Assembly (NCBI RefSeq): GCF_021869535.1
Contig: NW_026262679.1
Coordinates: 78,365,143-78,429,142, forward strand
Direction: 5' to 3'
Origin: Mytilus californianus
Lineage: Eukaryota; Mollusca; Bivalvia; Mytilida; Mytilidae
Length of the DNA stretch: 64,000 nt
In this document: one piece after another, positions 36,101 to 47,544 of the stretch
Layout: each line of letters starts with the position of its first letter
Position numbering within the stretch: the first letter of the stretch is position 1
Translations under genes and position numbers: made by a program
The notes under the pieces: generated by a model
The model's database searches: none
Seen by the model: the letters and a program-made list of their open reading frames with translations, nothing else
What the model was told of the DNA's origin: nothing

Positions 36101-39100
36101 AAATTGTATTAGTCCTATATGTGTGAAAACTTTGTGCATCTCTATTTACATATTATTTTTCATAAAATGGTAATAATAGAAAAAGAGTATCAATATAGAA
36201 GCTCACATGAGCAGTAGATAAATCATTGTGATGGTGATGGTTATATTATATACTTAATGAAAAATTTATTTTTTCTATTGAATTAGAGATTATATATTAA
36301 AAAAATAAAAGTTGTCTCTAGTTATCCTACATAATGTTACAATATTCAAAGTGTATTTTATATGGAATATTGATCACTGTTTAAATCAATTTTAAATGCT
36401 TTCAAAGTAACGTATTATAGGTATTTAAAGTTATTCAAATATTTATTATTTTATAAATGTAAAAAGTGTTTTGATAGTTTTTTTCTTATATTATTTTTCC
36501 TTAGTATCACTCTTGATTACTTAAATGTAGTGTATTATACTTTTAGGTGGAGAATTTCAATGATAAACATCCAGTATCTGCTATTATTTGTTTGGCTGTT
36601 GTTAATAATGTCATTGTATCGACTGGTATGTATGTGCATGATCTGTAGTCATATATTTGAGACATTTTTTCTCTGATAAACTCTTATCATGCCACGTCTT
36701 AAACAAATATTACTACATGTATTATTACATTAAATGGACTTATTAGCCATAGTAAAAGTAATCAACCCTGAAAAATATTTATATATTATTGAAGGGTCTC
36801 CAAACAAAGAGTTTCTCTGCAACAATCTCATTAAAGACAGACAAACATCCACTAGTTATAAGAAAGATCATTGCTTATCTATTTTAGAGTTAAAATATGA
36901 TAAATGAAATAGACATATACATGGTCAATTTTCAAACGTAATATTTTCAGTAGACCTGTGCTAATTATAAATTCAACTTTCTTTTTTAAATTTTACATTT
37001 TTGTCGAGCCTTCGACTTTTGTCGAAAAAGCGAGACATAGCGATCCTACATTCCGTCGGCGTCGTCGTCGGCATCCACAAATATTCACTCTGTGGTTAAA
37101 GTTTTTGAAATTTTAATAACTTTCTTAATCTATCCTGGATTTCTACCAAACTTGGACAGAAGCTTGTTTATGATCATAAGATAGTATCCAGAGGTAAATT
37201 TTGTAAAAAAAAAAATCCATTTTTTCAGTATTTTACTTATAAATGGACTTAATTTTTCTGCCAGGAAACATTACATTCACTCTGTGGTTAAAGTTTTTGA
37301 AATTTTAATAACTTTCTTAAACTATCCTGGATTTCTACCAAACTTGGAAGGAAGCTTGTTTATGATCATAAGATAGTATCCAGAGGTAAATTTTGTAAAA
37401 AAAAAAATCCATTTTTTCCGTATTTTACTTATAAATGGACTTAGTTTTTCTGCCAGGAAATATTACATTCACTCTGTGGTTAAAGTTTTTGAAATTTTAA
37501 TAACTTTCTTAAACTATCCTGATTTTTATCCAAACTTGGAAAGAAGCTTGTTTATGATCATAAGATAGTATCCAGAGGTAAATTTGGTAAAAAAAAAATT
37601 CCATTTTTTCAGTATTTTACTTATAAATGGACTTAGTTTTTCTGCCAGTTAACATTACATTCACTCTGTGGTTAAAGTTTTTAAAATTTTAATAACTTTC
37701 TTAAACTATCCTGGATTTGTACCACACTTGGACAGAAGCTTGTTTATGATCAAAAGCTAGTATCTAGAAGGAAATTTTGATAAAATTTTGTTCCATTTTT
37801 TCCGTATTTTACTTATAAATGGACTTAGTTTTTCTTCCAGTTAACTTTACATACAGTCTGCAGTTAAAGTTTTAAAAACATTTATTAGATTCAAAAACCA
37901 TCCTGGATTTTTACCAAACTTGGACAGAAGCTACTTAACAATCAAAAGATAGTATAGAGGGGAATATTTTTATTAATTTTTTTCCTCATTTTTGTTGAGC
38001 CTGCGATTAACAGCGAAAGTAGGCGAGACACTGGGTTTTGCGGAACCCTTACGAATTTTTAATACTTAAAAAGTTTCTTTGCTTTTCGAGTATTAACTTA
38101 TTAAACTAAGATAGATTTAAACAGCAAATGTAGATATATTTATATATATATATATGTTTTTATATTTTATTCAGGTTCAGTACAGATGAAGTCCATGTTT
38201 GTTCAAAATGAGCATGTGACAAAGACGTACACAGATATACTTCTTGGCATGCAGTTTAATGGTAAACCAAAGAATATGTTTATATTATATATCCATCTAC
38301 ATGCATACTTTTTTTCCTTTTGTTCTGCTCCACATTTATATTCTTACACATAAGTTATGTTTCACTGTTCACAACAACTGGACCCCTTTTAAACAATTGG
38401 CTGGATTTTATTGCATAATGTACACATGGGTACATGTTGCAATATTTTAAAATAGTAAAATAGATGCATAAATGTTTATGGTTAGTGAAATGAGTCTTTT
38501 TAGTGGAAGGGAAAAGTGGCATATTGTAACTTAGAGCTGTTAAACCATGATTTTATGATACTGATACAGTGCTTGTTTTTCAGAGGCAGACAACACGCCA
38601 GATCAGGCTCCAGATGATAATATTGTCTCAATACCATACTCTTCTGTGCTGGAAACCAATGTCTATGATTTGGATGTTGGCATCATGAGATCGCTGATAT
38701 CCCAAGCAGCTGGACCAATGACTTCTCTATCTAGTATGACACAATTTATTTTTATGTATTTTCCTTTTTTATGCCCCATTTATGGGCATTATGTGTTCTG
38801 GTCTGTGCGTCCGTCTGTTCGTCAGTCCGTACGTCTGTCCCGCTTCAGGTTAAAGTTTTTGGTCGAGGTAGTTTTTGATGAAGTTGAAGTCCAATCAACT
38901 TGAAACTTAGTAAACATGATCCCTATGATATGATCTTTCTAATTTTAATGCCAAATTAGAGATTTTACCCCATTTTCACGGTCCAATGAACATAGAAAAT
39001 GATAGTGTGGATGGGACATCCGTGTACTTGGGACACATTCTTGTTTAATATTAATAATGTATGGTTTTCATTGTTATATCCTTGTAACTTGAAAACATTT

Positions 39101-42100
39101 ATAATAGCACATTCATAATGGTTTACCATTATAACTTACTGATAGGATATAGTAAGTTTCTATTTAACCTTGATAAAGGGGGCTATGATGCAAGAGTAAA
39201 TGACATGTCATACATCAAAACATTGAGCGTGACTTGTCATCAGATTACTGAATATATATATATATCCCTATGGTGTTGAATTATTGTATTATATTTACAA
39301 TAATTCTTCCAAATTATGTTTTAAAGAAATTGCTTTGTCATTGCAAGCCCTATGTTATTTACATATTTCTTTTAAGATACAGGCTCTTTGGGTTTAATTG
39401 TTCTTTCAGAATTGGTCTATTCCATGGGCATAATCTTTTGATCGACAGTGTTACAATTAATACTCATTATTTTTCTTATCTTTTACACCATCAATCAACT
39501 TTTGTAGTCTCTTCAATCAGTTGTAATGCAACTTGCTTTTGATCTTTTAGTATATAAATGGTACCGAAGAAGAATGCGTAGAAACTGTCAACCATGATCC
39601 AATAGAGCCTCAGGAAACAGGAGAAGGGGACAAGGTAGTGCAGGAGACTGATGAAGAATAAGTGGGCGTAATAGTTCAAGAGACAGGACAGGAGAAAGGG
39701 CAAGAGCCAGAGGGGGAAACACACGTTAGATATGAAGATAATTCAATACATGTGTTTTTTATGTCTGTTTAGGTTTAGGAACTTTTAATTATTCATATAT
39801 AATTAAAGTCATTCATTGTATATATTAAAACAAAATATGTTGTATAATTGCCAATGGCAATGATACAACTTTCAACCAGAGACCAAATGATATAGAAGTT
39901 AACAACTATAGTTCACTGTTCAGCCTGCAACAATGAGCAAAACCCATGCCACTTATCTAGCCATGAAAGTCCTGAAATGACAAATGATAAACAAATAAAA
40001 TCTGAAAACTAACAGTTTGATTCGTGTACAAAATAATATACAAATATGATAACAGAAGACAACCAATGAATTACACTGGATTTAGTGTAAATAAATCATT
40101 AACAGTCATTAACATTTAGAGAAAAACATGACCTTATGAAATAACAAGATACAGGTATCAACAGATGTGTGTATATATTTAGTATGATTTTAATTTACTG
40201 ATAGAATATTCAATATTTATTCAAATATAAACAATATTTAAAGATCTAATTACAGTGTTAAATTTTTATTCTTTTAGAATAAGTTTATTTAATGATTGAT
40301 AACTTTACCCAGAGCATACCTAAATTTTTAAAGCTCGGTAAACAACATGATATAGAAAATCAATATTATTTTTAAAGAAGTCTTTAACTTTTACAGCAAC
40401 AGGAGATATTAAATATTATTTTTTATAATGTTTTTGTTTTTTTTACCAAATATGTGGGTTTTTTTTAAATAAAAGTAGATGCACTGAAAACATTTTAAGA
40501 TTGAAGTGTATTTTATAGGTGAAAAGAGAAAGAATACACTCAATTTTCATGGAAGAGGTAAAATATAACTTGAATATTTTAGAATGCACAAATTGAAGTT
40601 TATTTTAAACAAAAACACATAGAGGCCACTGTAATGGCCTTCTTCTTTAACTTAAATCCACTTTCCATAGAGGAATGAACAGCTTACCAGTCCACAGCAA
40701 ATGTAAATTGCATTTATAATGCAGTGTCCATTATCCTCTATGGAAATGAAGATATGGCTGTGGTACTGAAGCTGGCTTCAGTGTTGAAAATGGTGGATGA
40801 TATAGTACCATTTTCAAAATATGTAAGAATACAATAAATTCATTTATTTATTTTTCCATCATTTATACCATTCTATTACGGATGGAATATAGAACTGTTT
40901 GTTGCTCTTGAATAAATCCAACCTAATGACTGGAAATGTTTGTTTGTTAAATGGTTCTCTATGTTAAATCAATATAAAACCAGTATAAATTCAACCATAA
41001 GACCTGTTTATTTGAAAAGATTTTATATTTGCAATTCACAAACCATTTATATGATCACAATCTGGTGTTTCAATCAATATCACTATAATGTAGTATGATA
41101 AAAGAGTAGCACATAAGTATACAAATGTAGACAAAATGGACATACATTAACAAAATTATGTAAATCACAGGTTACCATTAAGGGATTATCTATGATTGTG
41201 CTTGGCAATGTTAATTCATTTTTTTAAATTTGAGCACTGACAGATTTGCCTATAGGAAAGTAATATTTATTCTAATTATATTATTGTAATATTTCTCTTA
41301 TATTGTAGAAGAATCCAAAGAGAAAACTGACCCGTGGGTTAAATCAACCCTGCAGCAGGTGAATGCAGCCTCAACAGCAGAGGAGGTAGAGTATGGATGC
41401 CGAAAAGAGCTGGTCTCGACTATTCAATATCCATACAGGGACGGAAGTAAGTATAATGTTTCTTTAAATAATTTTTACCATTTAAATGTTTAAAAAATAT
41501 ATTAATATGAAAATGAGGAAATGTGGTATGATTTCCAATGAGATTACTACCCACAAAAGACCAAATTATACAGAAATTAACAACTACAGGTCACCACACA
41601 ATCTTCAACATTGAGCACAGCCCATATTGCATAATCAGCTATAAAAAGCTCCAAAATGACAAATCTTAAACCAATCAAACAAGAAAACGAACAGCCTGAT
41701 TTATGTACAAAATAATTAATGAAAAATGCACATATTTATTTAGCACAAATAGTTATAGTTCTGTTCTGTATATCATTACTGGTCAACTTTTTCTGATGAT
41801 CAATGTATGTAATAGTAGACCAAGTATTCTGTTTTTAATTTTGCTACCTATGTATATTATCTATAGCTTTGTTATTTTTCATTCAGCTGTTTTCCATCTA
41901 CATCTATTGTCCCATTTGATGTCACGTCCAATACAACAGCACTGCAAAAAATACCAGCAGTACCAGCAGCTGATCCTGCCATTGTTGACACCCCCAGCTA
42001 GACCATCATCTTTACACTTGGTTTGGGTGCCTGCCAATCCAAGATATATGTAAGATCTAAAAGTTGTAAGCCTCACCTTATCCTGCAATCAGCCAACTAT

Positions 42101-44145
42101 TGTACAAATAACAGGTACAAAAATAAATTTTTGCTTTATTTTGGAAGATATCAAATTTATTTGTACTCGCTATGATACAGATATTCACTCAAAATATATC
42201 ATGTTAAGAATTTCTGTGTATTTCATTTGTAAAGTTATTTACAAGCATCACTCACATGTGGATGTGATTGCCTGCAAAATGGAGAGTTAAAACTGAAAAG
42301 GTAAAAAAATACCTAGTTCTCGTAAAAAAAAACTCTTCCTTTATCCAGTCTAATTTACCCGAATATAAAATTCTGTGTTTTCAATACTTAGTACTTACAT
42401 TTCTATGGAAATTGTACCAAAATGAATCTAAAAGATTTTTCTATATTTTTTTTGTTGAACGTAAGTTGGTTTTATTTTTATGTACACCTAAATGGTTTTA
42501 GGCTATTGGAAAAGTATTTTGTATTGTGTTAGCTACAATGTATTTGACATTGCATACTTATAATATTTTTTTTTATATTTCAGCATTGAATACTACACAA
42601 ATTTGCAGGTTAAAGACATGGATATGGATTTCAATGTAAGTGTATTTTATGAAAGAACAAACATGACCATATATTAAATAATGCTGACTCAGACCACTAC
42701 AAATGAACACTAAAATGAGAAGAAACACAAGTTATAAAAATATTATGTATTTGGTTTTTTGTAGTAAATAGTCAAAATATGATTTTTTCTTTGAACAGTA
42801 TGCCTTACTTTTTGTGCTACAGTTCTACAGGTGATGAAATATTATATTAAGGTGGTACCAAACCCCTTGACTAAAATTAATTTGGCTTGTAATTTTCATT
42901 AAATTTGGACAAAATTTTACTTTGAGCCTTTGACAAAAATATGAAAATTTCAAAAAACTTGAACCACACAATTTATCGGAAAAAACTCATCGAATCTATA
43001 GCAGTTTGACACACACAAATTTTTATCATTCAAAAGCTTAATATTTCCTTAACAAGTGATTTAAACATTCAGCTGATTTTACAGAGTTATCTCCCTGTTG
43101 TGTTATGTACCACCTTAAAACAGCATTTTTAAGGTCCACAGAGTACTGATTTCAGATGAAATTTCATTATAAGAAAATTCTGTTGACATGTAAACTTCTA
43201 GTATCATTCATATAGATCAAGAGGAATACATGTTGAAATGTGATATTGGTATAAAGATTGAATTATAGTGAAAAAGTTTTCAAACTGATTTTTTCAGATG
43301 ATAGTCAACAATGTGGAACAAATGCATAGCCTGAAAAAAGAGGTGTTTTCCAGAGAAGCTAATGGGAAACTCAGATGGGCTCTTAGAAGTGGTCGGTTTG
43401 GTCCATTTACAGAAGAGTTTGTAAGTTTTAATAATTACATGTTATTGCAGTATATATCAAATGGTATAAAAAAGTTGTAGTTCCTTTTATCTTCAAAGTC
43501 ATGCCATTTTATAACAATGTGTTTACCTCAGCATTAACAAGTTTTAAGAAATCATTTTTATAATTATAATGATTGTATTCAAATGTTTCTGAAAAATGAG
43601 AAAATAAATAAATTTGGAGGTAGCTACAAAATCTGATTGTTGTATTTTTCATTTTCTTCAGTTTGACACTGATAATGAAATCACGTAGAAAAGCGCCTTC
43701 TTATACCGGATATATATATATATATATATATATATGTATAAATAACATTTGTTTTACATATGAAAAGTATGCCTTAATTATATTCATCTCTCATTCAATT
43801 GTAAAATCTTGAACAAAATAATCTTTTTTGGAAAATGAGGCTTGCTTGTTTATATGTAATTAGAAAATGAGTTGATATATACCAAAACTAGAAAATTAAT
43901 TTATTATTTCAATTTTAAGTCAGACTAAAAGGGATGTTTAGAATTGTTACTTTGGGAAAATCAAAGTATAATTGATTTGTTATGTTAAAATTGGAAATTC
44001 TTATTTTTTTTTAAATCAAATGATTGTGTTGATATTATTTTCTTTTGGCTTAATTTTAGACATGTTTTATTTAGCATTTTATTCTTATTTTTTTTAGGTT
44101 TTGATACAAGTTCTATGTAAAAAAGAAGAAGTAAGTTCTATGTAA
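33139..44145 (+). CDS. Ten-exon gene, about 300 aa, unrecognised protein
   Basis: Reconstructed from splice sites: 33139-33198, 36547-36625, 38175-38261, 38584-38733, 41309-41446, 41887-42049, 42584-42635, 43298-43420 and 44098-44145, giving nine confident junction-compatible blocks (first block less certain). All phases agree (0,1,1,1,1,2,0,0), which chance would hardly give. The start chosen is ATG in the context caacaATGg, beginning MEKNYDQGQGADTDEF. There is no signal peptide, and no membrane segment stands out except a short hydrophobic run AIICLAVVNNVIV in block 2. A Gln-rich stretch (KKYQQYQQL) lies in the 41887 block, and a possible helical Lys/Glu segment near the end. I do not recognise the family. 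The tail is altered by a 25 bp duplication in the last exon. The convergent neighbour is the KDZ-derived gene on the minus strand. Confidence 0.7.
33640..35590. repeat. Satellite of about 122 bp with CCATGG dyads
   Basis: About nine units, each pairing 'catgccatggtctc' with 'acatgagaccatgg' some 25-30 bp later, so every unit is itself a small dyad. Positions of the second arm: about 33692, 33819, 33938, then after an insertion 34968, 35090, 35200, 35289, 35412 and 35538. It lies in intron 1 of the + strand gene. Confidence 0.85.
33955..34849. mobile_element. 895 bp TA-flanked transposon inside the satellite
   Basis: Ends CAGTCGAACCTTGTTGTGTC and GACACAACGAGGTTTGACTG are inverted repeats flanked by TA (33953-33954 and 34850-34851). 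CAGT-type ends with a TA target resemble pogo/Tigger elements. Internal short words ('gtcgaa', 'gggtcgaactccg') repeat subterminally. No intact transposase frame. It shares the CAGTC(G/A)AACCT start with the MITE at 4455. Confidence 0.8.
36547..36625 (+). CDS. Exon 2 of the + strand gene
   Basis: 79 bp between TTTTAG and GTATGT, starting VENFNDKHPVSAIICLAVV. It ends with one base of a codon and fits 38175 exactly. Confidence 0.75.
37003..38060 (+). mobile_element. Tandem-core element ('gtcgagccttcgac' family), copy 2, in intron 2
   Basis: The longest copy: head at 37003, about five core units at 192 bp spacing ('tgtggttaaagttttt' at 37091, 37283 and so on), end 'ggaacccttacgaattttt' at 38060. 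Neighbouring units are very similar, so the core expanded recently or is being homogenised. Confidence 0.75.
38175..38261 (+). CDS. Exon 3 of the + strand gene
   Basis: TTCAG acceptor, GTAAAC donor, 87 bp, phase 1 to 1. Reads SVQMKSMFVQNEHVTKTYTD onward without a stop. Confidence 0.75.
38584..38733 (+). CDS. Exon 4 of the + strand gene
   Basis: TTTTTCAG acceptor, GTATGA donor, 150 bp, phase 1 to 1. Acidic start (ADNTPDQAPDDN), then IVSIPYSSVLETNVYDLDVG. A longer open frame continues past the donor into a repeat at 38770 and is not coding. Confidence 0.8.
38770..39047 (+). repeat. Interspersed repeat with 'gccccatttatgggc' head, intron 4
   Basis: Starts with the dyad atgccccatttatgggcat. It has a GTCCGT-rich stretch (38805-38840) and ends near 'gtacttgggacacattcttg'. 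A truncated reverse copy lies at 45970-46085. Confidence 0.65.
39551..40822 (+). pseudogene. OTU/vertnin-like coding remnants nested in intron 4
   Basis: Three phase-0 blocks: 39551-39634 (TTTTAG acceptor, AAG|GTAGTG donor; acidic, YINGTEEECVETVNHDP), 40519-40557 (TATAG acceptor, GAG|GTAAAA donor) and 40691-40822 (ACCAG acceptor, TAT|GTAAGA donor). The last encodes STANVNCIYNAVSIILYGNE and a Leu/Val-rich helix. NC followed by (F/Y)NAVSxxLYG is the start of an OTU-type cysteine protease fold, also seen in vertnin-like proteins. The Cys is present, but the usual DG before NC is replaced by NV, so the catalytic Asp is missing. Phases do not fit the host gene (phase 1 around them), so this is a separate gene or relic. 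In block 1 an in-frame TAA at 39659 lies past the proposed donor. Confidence 0.4.
39838..40035 (-). repeat. SINE-like family A, reverse
   Basis: 'ttgccaatggcaatgataca', 'agaagttaacaactatag' and 'gagcaaaacccatgcc' are family A complement landmarks. Confidence 0.7.
40823..41308 (+). other. Rest of intron 4
   Basis: AT-rich, ending in the TATTGTAG acceptor of exon 5. Nothing else recognised. Confidence 0.4.
41309..41446 (+). CDS. Exon 5 of the + strand gene
   Basis: TTGTAG acceptor and consensus GTAAGT donor, 138 bp, phase 1 to 1. Reads ESKEKTDPWVKSTLQQVNAA and ends STIQYPYRDG. One of the two best exons by splice sites and composition. Confidence 0.85.
41515..41705 (-). repeat. SINE-like family A, reverse, in intron 5
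   Basis: 'aaatgtggtatgatttccaa', 'aacaactacaggtcacca' and 'aaacgaacagcctgattta' identify it. Confidence 0.7.
41887..42049 (+). CDS. Exon 6 of the + strand gene
   Basis: TTCAG acceptor, AT|GTAAGA donor, 163 bp, phase 1 to 2. Contains VFHLHLLSHLMSRPIQQHC, a Gln-rich patch and PLLTPPARPSSLHLVWVPAN. Without the splice the frame would stop at once in the donor (atg taa), which supports the donor call. Confidence 0.8.
42584..42635 (+). CDS. Exon 7 of the + strand gene
   Basis: 52 bp, TTTCAG acceptor, GTAAGT donor, phase 2 to 0. Encodes IEYYTNLQVKDMDMDFN. Confidence 0.8.
42847..43118. mobile_element. TTAA-flanked MITE in intron 7
   Basis: TTAAGGTGGTACC at the left and GTACCACCTTAA at the right. 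The TTAA could be the target duplication, as in piggyBac-like insertions, or part of the terminal repeat. About 270 bp, non-coding. Confidence 0.75.
43298..43420 (+). CDS. Exon 8 of the + strand gene
   Basis: TTTTTTCAG acceptor, GTAAGT donor, 123 bp, phase 0 to 0. Reads MIVNNVEQMHSLKKEVFSRE and ends RSGRFGPFTEEF. Confidence 0.85.
43707..43737. repeat. (TA)n microsatellite in intron 8
   Basis: About 13 TA units, in the last intron. Confidence 0.9.
44098..44145 (+). CDS. Last exon of the + strand gene, with a 25 bp tandem duplication
   Basis: A TTTTTTAG acceptor at 44096-44097, then phase 0 VLIQVLCKKEEVSSM and TAA at 44143-44145. The unit agttctatgtaaaaaagaag plus aagta (25 bp) is present twice, at 44109-44133 and 44134-44158. 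Only the second copy creates this early stop; the sequence after it keeps an open frame with a Leu-rich tail that would stop at 44204-44206 if one copy were absent. The junction also creates a GTAAGT word. Confidence 0.7.
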   Translation, partial: VLIQVLCKKEEVSSM

Positions 44146-44611
44146 AAAAGAAGAAGTAAACAGGCTGGTGGCTGAACTGGTTCTTCTAAGACATAAATCA
44201 TGCTGACCACTGTATATCATTTCATGTTGACCACTGCATATCATTGTTACATCCATTTTCATTTTTATTTTTTATCTTCAAAAAACTTTTATCTGTAGAT
44301 ATTTGTAGCAAAACATATTGACTAAACCTATATTTAAAGTGACAGTCCATATATTTGAATTTGTTTTATGATTTATAATCTCTTATATCAACTTTTTTAT
44401 TCGAAAATATTAATCCTTAGCTGAAAATGTCACTCAAATTTATCACACAAAACCTTTTTTGGAACCCAATAATCATTATAATTGATAACATATATATATG
44501 ACTTATTTTTTCATTATATTATAATTGAAAAATATAATTGTTAAAACTCTTAACTATAAAATTATGTAATTATCTAAATGCAGCATGGAAAATGAGATGT
44601 CAAATTATTAC

Positions 44612-45209
44612 TTAAGGTAGATCATAGGTATATATTTCCTCAGATAGAATTTTTTTATACTTTGCCAAAGTAAAGATTTTTCTATGCTTTTTCCAAAACT
44701 ATAATAAAAAGTATGGGTCACCGTGCTTATTTTCAAGCTACGGGTTGTACGAAATTGCACAAATTTGCTTAGATTGTTTATGAAAAAACACATTTTTGTG
44801 CTTAAAAAGAAATCTATGAGATAGAATTTTGAAATATGATATGAGAAGATAGGTTTTATAATATGCTTTAAGAAAATAAAAAGAAAAAATGGTGTCACCG
44901 AAATTGTTTTCTTGCTACAAGTAAAAAATTAAAATTTCCCTATCAGTCCAGTATAAATTTTTTAATAAAAGAGTTATCTCCCCTTAAATGGCCAAGCTGA
45001 AAAATGATTCTAAAAACACAATTATTTGGTATTTATTTAAACATTTTTAATAATGCAATAAAACACCAAGTTTTCTTTCATTAAATAAACAGTCTAACCT
45101 ATAAATTGCCTATCTGTCTCCAAATTTGCAGATTTGGGCAAAGATCTAGACCGATTGTGTACTGCGATTGTACAATCCAAGATGGCGGTATACCATGAAT
45201 CTACCTTAA
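44612..45209. mobile_element. TTAA-flanked element with 'ttaaggtagat' ends
   Basis: TTAAGGTAGATCATAGGTAT at the left and ATACCATGAATCTACCTTAA at the right are inverted repeats with one base offset. About 600 bp. A 96-codon minus-strand frame inside has no recognisable domain. Related in terminus to the MITE at 42847. Confidence 0.7.
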
Positions 45210-46111
45210 CATTGTATCATTTGTGTTGTTTTCTGCTGTTTATTATTGTGTCATATATGTAATATATGTTTTGGTTGCAATAGCATGTAAATTTATTTCT
45301 GCAAATAAACTCATTTCATTTATTGATTCATATTCAATTATATAAATTTTCAAGGCTTGAAAGAGTCAGATTTTACCATGAATAATACAGAAATTATGTT
45401 TTTTCTACAATCATTGAAGTAGTTGAAATTGACATTGATATCTCATTTATATTGATCACATATTATACAATGTGTGTTATATCATATAAGTACACACTAA
45501 TGTTTTATTAAATAACTAGTTATTTACATATGCTATATTGCTATTCAAATTTGTTTTATTACTATTGATAAACATCACAACCATAGACCCTATTACTGTT
45601 ATTCCTAATAGGAATCCATCTACTACATTAACAAAAGAAAATTTGTTGGAAATGTTTAAATCAATTTTTTCCATCAAACCGGATTAATTTTATCTAATTT
45701 ATTATATTTCTTTGTAAAATATTGAATTTTAAGTTTAGGACTGTTAGGCATGTATAAAAATTTTTTTTTATAATTATGAATAAATATTTTTTAAATTTAT
45801 TTGTTTATTATTTATGCTGCAAATGTAAAGAAGATAACTTTACAAAATCAGTTATGAAAAGGGCAACATCATTTACAGATATCTTTTCCATCTGTTTTTT
45901 TTTTCTTCAGAACTTTGATTTAATCAAAAGTTTATCAATGATATGCTGTTTTTAATTACAAACTGGCAGATCACTCCAACTTCATCAAAAATTACCTTGA
46001 CCAAAAACTTAAACCTGAAGCAGTACAAAAAATGAAAGGACATACAGACCGAAAAACATAATGCTCCTAAGTGGGGCATGAAAACAAAAATGCCAATATT
46101 CTATATAGATA
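45210..46111. other. Spacer; reverse fragment of the 'gccccatttatgggc' repeat at 45970-46085
   Basis: 'cttcatcaaaaattaccttg', 'acttaaacctgaagcagtac' and 'cctaagtggggcatgaaa' are the complement of the repeat at 38770. The rest is AT-rich without features. Confidence 0.45.
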
Positions 46112-46345
46112 TAAGAAGATGTGGTATGAGTGACAATGAGACAACTCTCCATCCAAGTCAAAATTTATAAAAGTAAACCATTATAGGTCACAGTACGGTC
46201 TTCAACACAGAGCCTTGGCTCACACCGAACAGTAAGCTATAAAGGGCCCCAAAAAATTACTAGTGTAAAACCATTCAAACGGGAAAACCAACGGTCTAAT
46301 CTATATAAAAAACGAGAAACACTTATGCACCACATCAACAAACGA
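46112..46345 (-). repeat. SINE-like family A, reverse
   Basis: 'gaagatgtggtatgagtgac', 'cttcaacacagagccttggc' and 'aaagggccccaaaaaatta' match the complement of the 'cactcat' subfamily. Confidence 0.75.
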
Positions 46346-46739
46346 CAACTACTGAACATCAGATTCCTGATGAATATATGCATGAAATGATATCAAACGA
46401 AACTACATTGTACCAGGTGCACAAAGTCAACAACAGATTAGCATTATACCACATTGAACAACAACTAAAACCTAGACCATATATGAACTTTTATCTTACC
46501 TCCTATAGATTTATGGGGATATGATTGGTTAACGGACTACACACTCTCACCCCATATGGAATTTACTGACCCAGTATATATCGTATTAGGCCACTAACAC
46601 ACCATGTAACCAATAGTATATGAAAACTACCGTTAGAAGAAAAATTCATGGTATATGTGCATTTAAATTAGAGCTTTAAACATGGATGTTTGCTGTCATT
46701 GTATGGTTCAACTTTGCCAAAAGCTTAAGATGTTTTCTC

Positions 46740-47540
46740 TTTTTGTCTCGCTTGACGGAGTCAAAAAGCGAGACATAGGTATGCTGTTTCCGGTGTCGGC
46801 GGCGTCAACAATGTATTTGTTTGTGATTAGGTCTAGTTTATGGTGAACCGCTAGTGGTAAGTCAAAGTTATTTGGTAAGCAGCTGTATTAGTATTGGTAC
46901 ATCTCATTACCATGGAGATTATTTGGCCCCGCCCCCTCAGTTATGGTCTATTAACTTTGAAATTTTTGCTTAGTTTTCATGTATTAGTTTGTGATTAGGT
47001 CAGTTTATGGGGAACCACTAGTGGTAAGTTAATGATAATTGGTATACAGTTGTATAAGCATTGGCATATCTCATTTCCATGGAGATTATTCGGCACCGCC
47101 CCCTCAGTCATGGTCTATTGACTTTGAAACTTTTGCTTAGTTTTCATGTATTAGTTTGTGATTAGGTCGGTTTATGGGGAACTTCTAGTGGTAGGTCAAT
47201 GATATTTGGTATGCAGTTGGATTAGCATTGGCACATCTCATTACCATGGAGATTATTTGACCCTGCCCCCTCGGTTATGGTTTATTGACTCTGAAGTTTT
47301 GCTTAGTTTACATGTATAAGTTTGTGTTTAGGTTTGTTTAAAGGGAACTACTTATGATAAGTCAATGGTATTTGGTATGCAGTTGTATTAGCATTGGCAC
47401 ATCTCATTTCCATGGAGATTGTCTAGCCATGTACCTTTAGTCATGGTTCATTGACTTTTAATATTTGCAAAACTTACATGTTAAAGTGTTGCTATTTTAA
47501 TTTCAACATTTGCATTATCGAAATTACTAAAAAGCGAGAC
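46740..47540 (+). mobile_element. Tandem-core element beginning 'tttgtctcgcttgacgg'
   Basis: Head 'tgtctcgcttgacggagtc' with 'aaaagcgagacata', then about four units of roughly 180 bp with 'ttagtttgtgattaggtc', 'ggcacatctcattaccatgg' and 'ccccgccccctcagt'. It ends at a second 'aaaagcgagacata' at 47530, directly at the start of the minisatellite. Confidence 0.65.
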
Positions 47541-47544
47541 ATAT

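Noticed and set aside
38734..38903. Extension of exon 4 past its donor
   Set aside because: The open frame enters an interspersed repeat, and the phase to exon 5 fits only if the GTATGA donor is used.
44608..44898. 96-codon minus-strand frame
   Set aside because: Lies inside a TTAA-flanked non-autonomous element; Phe/Ile-rich from AT composition, no domain.
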